Shown here in pieces: positions 53,106 to 61,556 of a DNA stretch of 64,000 nucleotides. The number at the start of each line of letters is the position of its first letter. Position 1 is the first letter of the stretch. Source of the stretch: UBA1447 sp002329225 (GTDB lineage Bacteria > Bacillota > Clostridia > Oscillospirales > Acutalibacteraceae); contig JBMNVN010000004.1 of the NCBI GenBank assembly GCA_050946835.1, positions 62,001 through 126,000 on the forward strand. The letters are read 5' to 3'. The notes below the pieces were generated by a model. The model was not told the origin of the DNA. It was given only the letters and a program-made list of their open reading frames with translations, and made no database searches. The position numbers and the translations under genes were made by a program.

Positions 53106-56100
53106 TTACGCCGTGCCGTGTTCGTATTCTCTCTCCCTCCTTCTACTTCTAATGTATAACAAGGCGGCAGATGTTACAAACAACATCAACCCTCCAAGAA
53201 CGACCTGTCGTGTGCCGCTTCCTCCGGTTTCAGGAAGAGCGTATGCGGCGGAGTTATATACGGGAAGCGCTGCGCTTCCTCCGGTGAACAGGTTTGAGCC
53301 CTCCATATTTGAATATCCGGGATACTGTACTATAATCACCTGCGAGGTTGCGGGATCTACTGTAAATATGATAGGCCCGGTAAGCCCCAAGTGCCCGTCA
53401 GGCGTCGTTGTTTCTATCAGATAATAGGTGCCCTGTTCCAAATCTTCTATATGAACACTCCCGGTTTGCCCGGCGCTGCCGGATGTCCATTGATTAATTA
53501 GCGTTCCTTTTATATTCGTGCCCGGGATAGTCACTCCGGCTGCATCCTGCTTATAGAGCGCCAAGTCCGCTCCTCCGATCAGAATGGGGTCGCCTCCGTC
53601 ACCGCTCATAGAGTACTTGCTGAATTGGACATCTATGGTGTCCGGCGCCGTTTCGTTTGTCACAATGTAGTGAGTCTGACCCCAGTTGGCAGTGTCGTTT
53701 ACCTGAGTATAAATCTTAAAAATCATCCCCTGGCTTTGATTTGTGGATGTAGTGCCATAGTTGTACTGATTCAAGTTGCCGGTGAAATACCTGGTATAAT
53801 TGCCGCCAAGCGCCGACAAAATTCCGCCGCTAAGAGAGATTGTTCTGACTCTGCTTGAATCTGTAAAAAAGACATACGAACCGCTTAAATCACCAAGTAT
53901 GAGATATTTCCCTTCGGCATTTTGTAGTGTATTGTTATTGAAAGTCCACAACGCTGTGCCGCTTGGCGTATCGCCGGTGCTCAGTGCATTTGTAACATCC
54001 AACCATTGGAGTTGATAGGTGCTTAGACCGGCCAAGGCTCTATCGACATTGTTGAGAGTATTTACCAACAGGTAAGTTTTTCCGTTTTCCAACGGGGCGG
54101 TAACCTGCTGCCATGCGGGTCCTGCAGCGCTCGCATCGGCTTCTACTATGGTTGCCCAGTATCCGGGAGTATTGATTTCAGTTACCGTATAGGCAATCGG
54201 TGTTCCGTCCGGTGCGTTTTCGGGAGTATACATCGGAAGATTTTCCCATTTGTAGAACCAGTTATTGTCGCTGTTCAAAACAACAGGGGAACCACAGTTC
54301 TGTCCGTCGGCCAGGAGTTGGAGTGTAACACTTTGTGCCGGCTGAGTGCCCGCAGCCCACCGTTTTTCCGCAGAAATATCGGTCGTTTCAATCTTCGTGT
54401 TTGTGATTTCCCAAATCCCGCTTTCAGGTGAGAATCCGCTGGCCGAGCAGTAATAAGTATTCGGAGTGTTAAGCTCCCCTATCGTGTAGACATAGGGAAT
54501 ACCGTTTCCGTCTTTCTCAGGCAGGTTTGTCCAATTATATAACCAGCCATTCGCCGCTGTAAGTTGCACCGGGTCGCCATAAGTTATTCCGTTTTGATAG
54601 AGCTGAACAGTGATTGAACTCGGACGATCCGCCTCAGTGTCCCCCGCCCATTTTTTGAGGACCCCAAAATCAACTTCGGTGTTTGTAACGGTAAAGTTAT
54701 TCCCGCTCTGTGTCACCACACTGTAATAGCCGGGAACCGATACCTCTTCAATGCTATAGGTATATCCTGTAGGCAAATCATCAACATAATAGGTGGGCCA
54801 GATTTCCTGGTTGTCCGGGCCTATCGTCTTGTAGATTTTAATCGGGGGGCCGTAGGGTTGTCCGTCTCTTAACACCTGTACGGTGATATATTCCGGGTGC
54901 TGTGCGCCTCCATCTTCCCATACCTTGGTGATTGCGATGTATACCGTGTCGGGGTTAAGCTCACCGCCGGCTTCAATAATACCGTTGCAGCCGATACCGC
55001 CGCCCAGATAACCGTGGTTATCGGTAATCCAGACGGTCGCCATGCTTCTTGCCGTTATAATTTCGGGGCTGCTGTCATTTAAATTGTTGCCATAATTTGT
55101 AAATCCGTTGGATGGGGTTGTATTCCAATTCCAATTATAGTTTCCGCCACCCAAGACGGTATCGGAAACATGATCATTCGAATCCATATTTTTAATAGCT
55201 ATTTCTGTATTATTGCCCACCAGCGCGGGATTTGCAGTGTTATTGTAGACTGCCGTTCCGTTACCGAGATTGAAATTTATATAAGTTCGCGCATCGGGAC
55301 AGGCTGCAATACCGCCGCCTTGGTAGTCGGAGCTGTTTTCCGTTATCACTACGCGGTGCAGGATTAACTCGCCGGGAACACCGGCGTGATAGCCGGAACT
55401 GTTCCATTGGTTAGCGTCCACATAAATGCCGCCGCCGCTATATACTCTGTAGAATCCGTTATTGGCATAGCCTTGTGAATCATAACCATAGGCGCTATTG
55501 TTCGTAAAATACCCGGCAAAAATTGTTGCAGTGTTTCCGGCTGTGACATTTAACCCGCCGCCGGTTGAAAGCGCCTCGTTGCCGGTGAAGGTGCCGCCCA
55601 TCATAGTAAATTTGGAGGTATAGCTATATACCGCACTGCCCTTTGTTCGATCTAACCAACCTAATGAAATGCCGCCCTCACGGGAGGATTGGTTGTTGGA
55701 GACCGTGCCGCCGGACATAATCATAGTCGAGTTGTCACTAACATACACGCCGCCGCCGGCATTTGTACGGTAGGTAGCCGCTGTCGAATTAAATGGCAGA
55801 ATATTTCGGGCGTAGTTGTGATCGATTGTGCCGCCGTTCAGTCTGAAACTGCCGTTTTCTATATAAACACCGCCGCCCGACTGCGCTTCGCAGTGCTGAA
55901 TCAAACCGCCGGTCATGGTCATAGTTCCGTTGCAGTACACGGCACCGCCTAAACCGATATAACCGCTTGGGGCAAAGGCTCCGCTTGAATTCGTGTTGGG
56001 TTTATTGGAATTGTACTCCAAAACCGTGCCGTCAGTAACGTTAAGGTCGCCGCCGGTATTTACCACAATAAGCGGCGCTTTGGCACTACCCGTGGCATAA

Positions 56101-57728
56101 GTTGATGAATACCTGCTGTTATTATTAGTGAGAAGAGCGGGGAGTGTGCCGCATCCGCCGTTCATTGTCAGTTCGGATAGTGTTAAGGAACCGCCGTTTG
56201 CCACGATAACCAAAGGTCCGGTGAATCCTGATGCCCGCTGCATTTTCACACCGGGGACATTAATGCTCCATTCCTCCGCGCTGTTGACTGTAACGGTTCC
56301 TGAAACATAAATTGTTCCGTTTTCCGCAACCAAAGACAGCGCTTTCTCAAAGGTCTTCACAGGCGCCGACTGGGTGCCCGCATTGTTGTCATTTCCGGTT
56401 GCTCCGTTTAAGTAGACCGCCGACATCGTTCCGGCGTTCATAAGTGCATAAACGGAGAAGTGATCCGTTTCAAAACTGACCGTGCCGTCATTCCGAACGG
56501 TAGTATTCATAGGAACCGGCGCGCTGTCTTCCGGTATATAATAAGCGGTCGTATTCAACGCCGGTTCATCATTCATCTCCGCCGACTGTATGGCTACATT
56601 AATTTTCTCACCCTCTGCCGGCTCATAAATAGAGCCGTCAGGCATAACGATGGAAATATCATAGGCGCAGAGAACACGCTGCATCGTTTCCACCGTTACC
56701 GGGAAAGCCCGAACCTCCGCTTCCGCAGGGATGAGACCGGTAAGGGTAATCTCCGTATCGTCTTCTGACAGGGTTTCATAATTCTCGTCAGTGTATATGA
56801 CTGCAGATTTTGTAACCTCGGAAATCTCGGAGATCTTTAGATTTTCTTTCTCCGGCAATACACAGTATCCGCAGATTTTTTCTTCACCGATTGTGTATTT
56901 TGCATACTGAACTTTGTTTTCAAAATCTCCTTCAATTGTCTCCATCTTAGACGCTTCGGTACTGTATTCAGCGATTATCCCCACACGGTCGGCAGTGCCG
57001 TCACCGTCATCATCAAAAAAAACAATGTCACCCTTTACCGGGGTATACTCATCTGCAGTACGGTAAAGGTTCCATTCATTTTTTGAAAGGGTATCCACCC
57101 AATTGCTGCAAGAAGCATCACGGGGAACGCTTGTGTTCGGGATCTTGGCAAAGTCCAAACAGAAAGAGACGAACATCGCTCCCCAATCGCCGTAGGCATC
57201 GCCGTACCAGGCTCCATAGCGGGTATAGCCTTTTATGGTTTCACCGTCTTCCATGACGATGTAGTTTTTCGTACTTTCTTTATAGCCGAGTTGGGTACGC
57301 GCAATGGCAACAATATCATCAGCCCATAAGCCGGTCAGTTTCTCTTCCGATACCGTCCTCTCCCATACCTCACGGGTTTCAACATCCGCTTCCGGATTTG
57401 AAAAACAGGCTAAAGTATGTTTGTGTTCCGGTTTTTCACAAATCAGAACTTCTTCATAGCACTCTTCCGTATGAACATGGATTGCGGGATCCACATCTTC
57501 ATCATATCCGCAAATCAGTCGCCTTTCATAACATTCCGGTCCGTGAACATGCTCTTCCATACCGCAGTATGTAACCTGCTCTTTGGTTAATGCCGGGAGG
57601 ATTAATGCATATGTCGTACAGAACACGACAATACAAGCCAAGACTACAACTATTTTTCGCCATATATTAAGACGCTTATGTCTTAACTTATACCGCTGCT
57701 TTTTCTGCAACAAATCATTGTGCATCAT
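53106..57728 (-). CDS. LPETG surface adhesin, probable pilus tip protein
   Basis: A 1540-residue wall-anchored protein. Parts: signal-anchor (24-46); Cys/His repeats like HVHTEECY (54-110); CHAP-like domain (about 135-290) in which the expected catalytic Cys is G183 (YGDWGAMFVSFC) and the His is R248 (TADRVGII); a long beta-helix rich in GG and N repeats (about 440-940); three Cna_B-type domains (ITKVWEDGG, VLKKWAG, AEKRWAAG); an unidentified beta domain; a SpaA-type domain with IETTTPDG; LPETG at about 1498. ATG at 57728 or 57725, after GGAGG. It is encoded between the signal peptidase and backbone pilin, as tip adhesins are. Confidence 0.92.
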   Translation of the reverse strand: MMHNDLLQKKQRYKLRHKRLNIWRKIVVVLACIVVFCTTYALILPALTKEQVTYCGMEEHVHGPECYERRLICGYDEDVDPAIHVHTEECYEEVLICEKPEHKHTLACFSNPEADVETREVWERTVSEEKLTGLWADDIVAIARTQLGYKESTKNYIVMEDGETIKGYTRYGAWYGDAYGDWGAMFVSFCLDFAKIPNTSVPRDASCSNWVDTLSKNEWNLYRTADEYTPVKGDIVFFDDDGDGTADRVGIIAEYSTEASKMETIEGDFENKVQYAKYTIGEEKICGYCVLPEKENLKISEISEVTKSAVIYTDENYETLSEDDTEITLTGLIPAEAEVRAFPVTVETMQRVLCAYDISIVMPDGSIYEPAEGEKINVAIQSAEMNDEPALNTTAYYIPEDSAPVPMNTTVRNDGTVSFETDHFSVYALMNAGTMSAVYLNGATGNDNNAGTQSAPVKTFEKALSLVAENGTIYVSGTVTVNSAEEWSINVPGVKMQRASGFTGPLVIVANGGSLTLSELTMNGGCGTLPALLTNNNSRYSSTYATGSAKAPLIVVNTGGDLNVTDGTVLEYNSNKPNTNSSGAFAPSGYIGLGGAVYCNGTMTMTGGLIQHCEAQSGGGVYIENGSFRLNGGTIDHNYARNILPFNSTAATYRTNAGGGVYVSDNSTMIMSGGTVSNNQSSREGGISLGWLDRTKGSAVYSYTSKFTMMGGTFTGNEALSTGGGLNVTAGNTATIFAGYFTNNSAYGYDSQGYANNGFYRVYSGGGIYVDANQWNSSGYHAGVPGELILHRVVITENSSDYQGGGIAACPDARTYINFNLGNGTAVYNNTANPALVGNNTEIAIKNMDSNDHVSDTVLGGGNYNWNWNTTPSNGFTNYGNNLNDSSPEIITARSMATVWITDNHGYLGGGIGCNGIIEAGGELNPDTVYIAITKVWEDGGAQHPEYITVQVLRDGQPYGPPIKIYKTIGPDNQEIWPTYYVDDLPTGYTYSIEEVSVPGYYSVVTQSGNNFTVTNTEVDFGVLKKWAGDTEADRPSSITVQLYQNGITYGDPVQLTAANGWLYNWTNLPEKDGNGIPYVYTIGELNTPNTYYCSASGFSPESGIWEITNTKIETTDISAEKRWAAGTQPAQSVTLQLLADGQNCGSPVVLNSDNNWFYKWENLPMYTPENAPDGTPIAYTVTEINTPGYWATIVEADASAAGPAWQQVTAPLENGKTYLLVNTLNNVDRALAGLSTYQLQWLDVTNALSTGDTPSGTALWTFNNNTLQNAEGKYLILGDLSGSYVFFTDSSRVRTISLSGGILSALGGNYTRYFTGNLNQYNYGTTSTNQSQGMIFKIYTQVNDTANWGQTHYIVTNETAPDTIDVQFSKYSMSGDGGDPILIGGADLALYKQDAAGVTIPGTNIKGTLINQWTSGSAGQTGSVHIEDLEQGTYYLIETTTPDGHLGLTGPIIFTVDPATSQVIIVQYPGYSNMEGSNLFTGGSAALPVYNSAAYALPETGGSGTRQVVLGGLMLFVTSAALLYIRSRRREREYEHGTA

Positions 57729-57768
57729 TTTCCTCCTTCCCTTTCTCTAATTTACCCGTTTAAACCGG

Positions 57769-58350
57769 CTATATCTTACCGATCCAATTTATCGGCCAAA
57801 TGCGAAAGATAATTTTACCTACAACCTGTTCCTGGGAAACACAACCGACTATGGTGCTCCGGGAATCCACCGATGTGGCTCTGTGATCTCCCATAACGAA
57901 GAGCCTGCTTTCGGGCACCTGATAAGGCAACTCTATATTGCAATCTCCAAAGGCTTTTTCATTGAGGTAGGGTTCATCCAACAGTTCTCCGTTAATATAA
58001 ACATTTCCGTTCTCATCGATATCCACCCACTCACCGGGGCGGGCAACCACTCGTTTCGCCAGGATTTTGTTGTTGAAATAAAAAGAGATTATATCGCCGG
58101 GTTCAAATTTTGAAGTTTTCACTGAAACAACAATATCGCCCTCTTGCAAAACCGGTGACATGGATACTCCATAAACCTGCAAAACGGGGAGCCATAATGT
58201 CGCCACCAGAATTGCAACAGCAGCAACCGTAATCAGGGTATAAACCGTGCTCCGAAGTATGGAGCGATAGCGTTGCTTGTAGCGCCGTCGATTCAATTCC
58301 GCTTGAAGGTCAGGGATAGCCAGTTTTGTTCTGTTCTCTCTATTTTTCAT
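57769..58350 (-). CDS. Signal peptidase I of the pilus locus
   Basis: A 193-residue membrane peptidase with one N-terminal transmembrane segment (about 34-56). The catalytic pair is kept: S63 in YGVSMSPVLQEGD and K99 in ILAKRVVARPGE; the later boxes FVMGDHRATSVDSR are complete. That distinguishes it from inactive SipA-type chaperones of some streptococcal pilus loci. First gene of pilus unit 2, whose promoter with activator box lies about 140 bases upstream; it probably processes pilin and adhesin signal peptides. Confidence 0.93.
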   Translation of the reverse strand: MKNRENRTKLAIPDLQAELNRRRYKQRYRSILRSTVYTLITVAAVAILVATLWLPVLQVYGVSMSPVLQEGDIVVSVKTSKFEPGDIISFYFNNKILAKRVVARPGEWVDIDENGNVYINGELLDEPYLNEKAFGDCNIELPYQVPESRLFVMGDHRATSVDSRSTIVGCVSQEQVVGKIIFRIWPINWIGKI

Positions 58351-58488
58351 ATCTTCCCCGTATCTTGATTAAATCCCGTCCTGTTTTGCAGAAGATGCAT
58401 AATCAACGGCTGTTCTTACAAGGCCAAGAAATTTCTTTCGGGAACTCTTTTGGGCAGTACACCGAAATACCCCCAAGGATACTTTAAT

Positions 58489-58554
58489 ATTATACATGTT
58501 AAGGATGCAACCCGTCTACAAATAATTGCGAAACTTTACAAAACATTGCGGCAA
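58489..58554 (-). promoter_or_regulatory. Activator-dependent promoter of pilus unit 2 (box A)
   Basis: On the minus strand a 38-bp box (complement of 58517-58554) contains two direct half-sites CGCAATGTTTTGTA and CGCAATTATTTGTA, 20 bases apart, then 22 bases and TATAAT (complement of 58489-58494). There is no good -35, as expected for an AraC-activated promoter. The same box and spacing occur at 62899-62964. The remaining bases of the 58351-58802 gap hold the sortase remnant and a hairpin. Confidence 0.75.
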
Positions 58555-58622
58555 TTTAGCAAATATTTATTATTTCTCAAGCGAAGTTGTTGCTTAAAAG
58601 TTCCGAGTGTTTACGAAGTGCT

Positions 58623-58700
58623 CTACAACAATAAAGACAGCCCTGCAAGAAGAGTCAGAACTAAAAATATCATTGTAAATTTATCTGAGTTTTTCTTCAC
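58623..58700 (-). pseudogene. Truncated class C sortase remnant (25 codons)
   Basis: Starting at GTG 58700 behind GAGGAGAG, the frame reads MKKNSDKF, TMIFLVLTLLAGLSLLL and stops at once. It matches the first 25 residues of the intact sortase (MKKNANKF, ITIFLVLILLAGLSLLL). The rest of the gene is missing. It lies after the second pilin exactly where the intact sortase lies after the first. Confidence 0.88.
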
Positions 58701-58732
58701 GCAAGACTCTCCTCATTGCTATGAGTACTGCA

Positions 58733-58763
58733 CAACCCGGGAAGGAAAATCCTCCCCGGGTTG
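58733..58763 (-). terminator. Hairpin after the second pilin
   Basis: CAACCCGGGAAGGA (58733-58746) pairs with TCCTCCCCGGGTTG (58750-58763), one mismatch. It is the duplicated counterpart of the hairpin at 51152. Confidence 0.7.
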
Positions 58764-58802
58764 CAACAAATCTGTTGTTTTCCTTCGGTGTGTATGAGAA
58801 AC

Positions 58803-60418
58803 TTAGTTTTCAGCGTATCTCATACGCTTTTTGGTTACGAGCAGCACGACTGCAGCCAGAACCAGAACAGCGCCTGCAATGTAGAACAGGGCGGTGCCGA
58901 TGCCGCCGGTCTCGGGCAGGGTGGAACCGGAGTTGTTGGCGATGGTGATTGCGGCAATACCCGTGGCTGTACTTGCAGTGCCGGCAACGCCGTCAGCGGT
59001 AACTGCCAGATTGGTCAGAGCGCTGTCGGCCAGACCGTCTGTCCAGTCTTGCCCGTTAGCGGTGGTAGCGGTAATAACTACGATAATATCGGCAGTCAGC
59101 AGATTATAACCGGCGGGAGCCGCAATTTCGCGCAGTCTGTATGTGCCGTCATCCAGACCGGCAACGGAGAACAAGCCGGTATCTGCAGCAGAGGTAAGTA
59201 TGGAGCCTGCAGGCCACTCCATTATTCCGTCAGGATTGAGTGTGGGAGTATTCTGCCAACCGGTAAACTTGCCGTCAGCAACCGTAGCAACCTGGCTTCC
59301 ATCCGCATTCAGAAGAACGAACTGAGCGCCCTGCAATTTGGTAGAGGTGTTTTTACCGTCTACCTTAGTGGCATCCAATTCATAAGTAAAGACGATAACT
59401 TTGTCCTCGGGCGTTTGTCCGGTATTGCCGGTGTCGCCTGCGCCTGACTGATCGGGCTTGTTGGAATATTCAAGATAAACAGTATTCTCGTTGCCGTCCA
59501 AACCGATTTCAGCATTCTCATTCAAGACTGCACTATAGGCAACAATGATGTACATGTCCATAGCGATACCGGGAATGTTTTTGATATTGTCGCTTGAAAC
59601 GGTGATTACCTGTCCGGTGACATCAACATTAAAGCTGGAGGTAATATCGGAGTCGCCTGCACCGACAGCTTTATCGGCGGACAGATATACCTTGATGCTT
59701 GATGCTGCGGGAGGAGTAAGACCTGCGGACATAGTATCATGGAATATATACTTATAGGTCTCATAGTAGGTCATATCGGGCACATAGCCGATCAGCGTAA
59801 AGGGAACGGCTTCGCCGATGTTGTAGTCGGCAACATCATTGTAACCGAGGCCATAGCCGTCGTTTGTATTGTACTTATCGTCTTCCTTAACTTTTTTCTC
59901 CACATTGGGAGCATCAGTCTTGATTGTAAGTATGACTTCACCAACTACTTTCAGCAAAGCGGCATTATATGCATCGCCTTCGCCGACATCGGCGGTGGTA
60001 TCGACTATCAAATAGTAGCCTTCAGGCAAGTCGTTTTCACCGGAACTCAGAACAGTGCCGGCACCGGACTTGTTATCCTCGGCAATTTTGGCAACCTTTT
60101 CGGCAAGTGCGGTATTATTATTGTTGTCATCGAGAACCTCCGCTACTTGGGCAGCGGTGGTGCAGGCGGCAAACAGGGCGCCGTAAGTAGGATCCGCTTT
60201 CAGGTCAGCAAGGAATGCGGTGCTGTCTATTCCGTCACCCCACTGAATGTCGGACAGAACACCGTTTTCTTCACGGCCGGTGAACACCTGATAGGCGGTG
60301 AAAGTGTGGCTATCCAGATTTACTCCGAAAACTGGGCATGTGCAAAAGCGGTGGTGGTCATACCCATGACCATGAGCAGCGCCAGCAACAGGCCGGCAAA
60401 TTTCTTTACGTTTTTCAT
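58803..60418 (-). pseudogene. LPETG backbone pilin, second copy, frame broken after the signal peptide
   Basis: The ATG at 60418 has the same AAGGAAACC site and signal peptide as the intact pilin (MKNVKKFAGLLLALLMVM, TTTAFA), but the frame stops after 32 codons (HAQFSE, TAA at 60320-60322). The mature part resumes in another frame (VNLDSHTFTAYQVFTG) and is intact to LPETG GIGTALF near the end. Aligned to the first pilin, the junction is 7 bases shorter. As written no exported pilin is made. Sequencing error, decay or a switchable state are all possible. Confidence 0.85.
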
Positions 60419-60516
60419 CTTGTTGGTTTCCTTTCTTTTTTGTCTTTTTTATTTGTTCTATATTTGAACCCGAAATTAATTGTGCGCAAGTGGCGTTGTG
60501 CGCGAAGAAAAACAAA

Positions 60517-60599
60517 AGCCTCCTTTCAGGAATTTTTTGGCTATACAACGGGACCGCTTGTGCCTGAGTCAGCAGTGTCGGTGTGCCCCGGAGCATACA
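60517..60599 (-). promoter_or_regulatory. Conserved 5' leader element of the second pilin
   Basis: Counterpart of 52932-53015: TGTATGCTCCGGGG (complement of 60586-60599), 43 diverged bases, then AGCC-A6-TTCCTGAAAGGA-GGCT (complement of 60517-60542). The inner TCCT-GAA-AGGA stem keeps pairing despite a base change. The rest of the 60419-60702 gap shows no gene. Confidence 0.55.
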
Positions 60600-60702
60600 T
60601 TTTTTTGCGATTGCGTTCCAAACTTTAATAAGTTAAGACCTTTATCGACGAATGCGTCTTTCGCATTGCTTGACGGAGGGATGCAAGACGAAGTTTAAGA
60701 TC

Positions 60703-61449
60703 TCAATCCTCATCTTTTTTCTTTTTTCGCCCGAGCCATACATCGGTCCAACCGAAGCTGAACATAAGAATTCCGCCTGCAGATAAATAAGGAATGGGCC
60801 AACGGTACAAGCCGGTTTGAGGCAGAGTGTCATCTTTTTCACCGGAGCCCGAGTCAAGATCTTCATCGCCGGTAACGGAGTCATAGCTTGTTGTTTCTTC
60901 AGGGATTTCTTCGATTTTCGGAATTGCGGTTACGGAGTAATCCCAATCCCCGGCTTCCTTATCAACAGCCGGTATTCCCATAACAAAGGGTTCCGGCAGG
61001 GTGCAGGGCATTCCGTCTGTGTACTTGGCAACTATCAAATAAAGACCGACAGGCCGGTTTTCAAAAACTACTTTCCCGTCTTCACCGGTTACCAATGTAC
61101 CGTCGGGCGCTATGGAGTTTTGTTCAATAAACGAGTAAAACTGCCGGGCAACAAGTTTCGCTTTTTCAGCCACCGCCAGTTCTTCAGCGGAAAGTGTCGC
61201 GTCCGGATAACCGGCATTCGGTTTGAACTGCAAACCCGCAGAGGAGTATTCCGCCGTTCCGACTTTGTACAGGCTGAAAAGAATTCCGGGAACAGGCTCT
61301 TTACTCACCGGAAGACGCATGATTATTTCTATACTGCCGGGTGAGCCGCCAAGCAATTCCGGCATGGCAAAAGCCGAAACCGACCAGACAAAAAGCATTA
61401 AGATCCCCAGAATAATCCCTGCGCTTGCTCTTAATACAGTTTTCTTCAC
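60703..61449 (-). CDS. Small LPQTG pilin (probable minor/basal subunit)
   Basis: A 248-residue surface protein with signal peptide (VLRASAGIILGILMLFVWSVSAFA), one SpaA-like domain (SIEIIMRLPVSKEPVPGILFSLYKVG, then GKVVFENRPVGLYLIVAKY), an acidic spacer (EETTSYDSVTGDEDLD), LPQTG, a hydrophobic segment and a basic tail KKKK. The size and single domain fit a basal pilin joined last to end polymerisation. It starts with GTG at 61449 behind GGGAGGTGGAT. It precedes the second backbone pilin in unit 1. Confidence 0.88.
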   Translation of the reverse strand: MKKTVLRASAGIILGILMLFVWSVSAFAMPELLGGSPGSIEIIMRLPVSKEPVPGILFSLYKVGTAEYSSAGLQFKPNAGYPDATLSAEELAVAEKAKLVARQFYSFIEQNSIAPDGTLVTGEDGKVVFENRPVGLYLIVAKYTDGMPCTLPEPFVMGIPAVDKEAGDWDYSVTAIPKIEEIPEETTSYDSVTGDEDLDSGSGEKDDTLPQTGLYRWPIPYLSAGGILMFSFGWTDVWLGRKKKKDED

Positions 61450-61518
61450 GTTTTATCCACCTCCCGCGGGTTTATATTTCTCGGTCTTTCGATTTTATCA
61501 ACCGTCAACCTGCTTACC

Positions 61519-61530
61519 TACTTGCAAGTA
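61519..61530. promoter_or_regulatory. 12-bp palindrome upstream of the small pilin
   Basis: TACTTGCAAGTA is a perfect palindrome 70 bases before the small pilin start, in the gap after the receiver-like gene. It may be an operator; a weak minus-strand promoter (TTGATA, 19 bases, TATAAA) lies next to it. Confidence 0.4.
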
Positions 61531-61556
61531 TGGTTTTCAAAATTACTACTTATGTC

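Noticed and set aside
57769..58350. SipA-type inactive signal peptidase chaperone
   Set aside because: Both the catalytic Ser (S63) and Lys (K99) are present with normal context.
58351..58622. Gene in the gap between the sortase remnant and signal peptidase
   Set aside because: A plus-strand frame at 58450-58797 has no ribosome binding site or family likeness and runs across the remnant, hairpin and promoter in the opposite direction.
60418..60596. Reading the second pilin as one intact gene from an upstream start at 60596
   Set aside because: The N-terminal 80 residues in that frame are translations of the leader and of the signal peptide in the wrong frame (RPVAGAAHGHGYDHH), with no export signal and no ribosome binding site; the ATG at 60418 matches the sister gene exactly.
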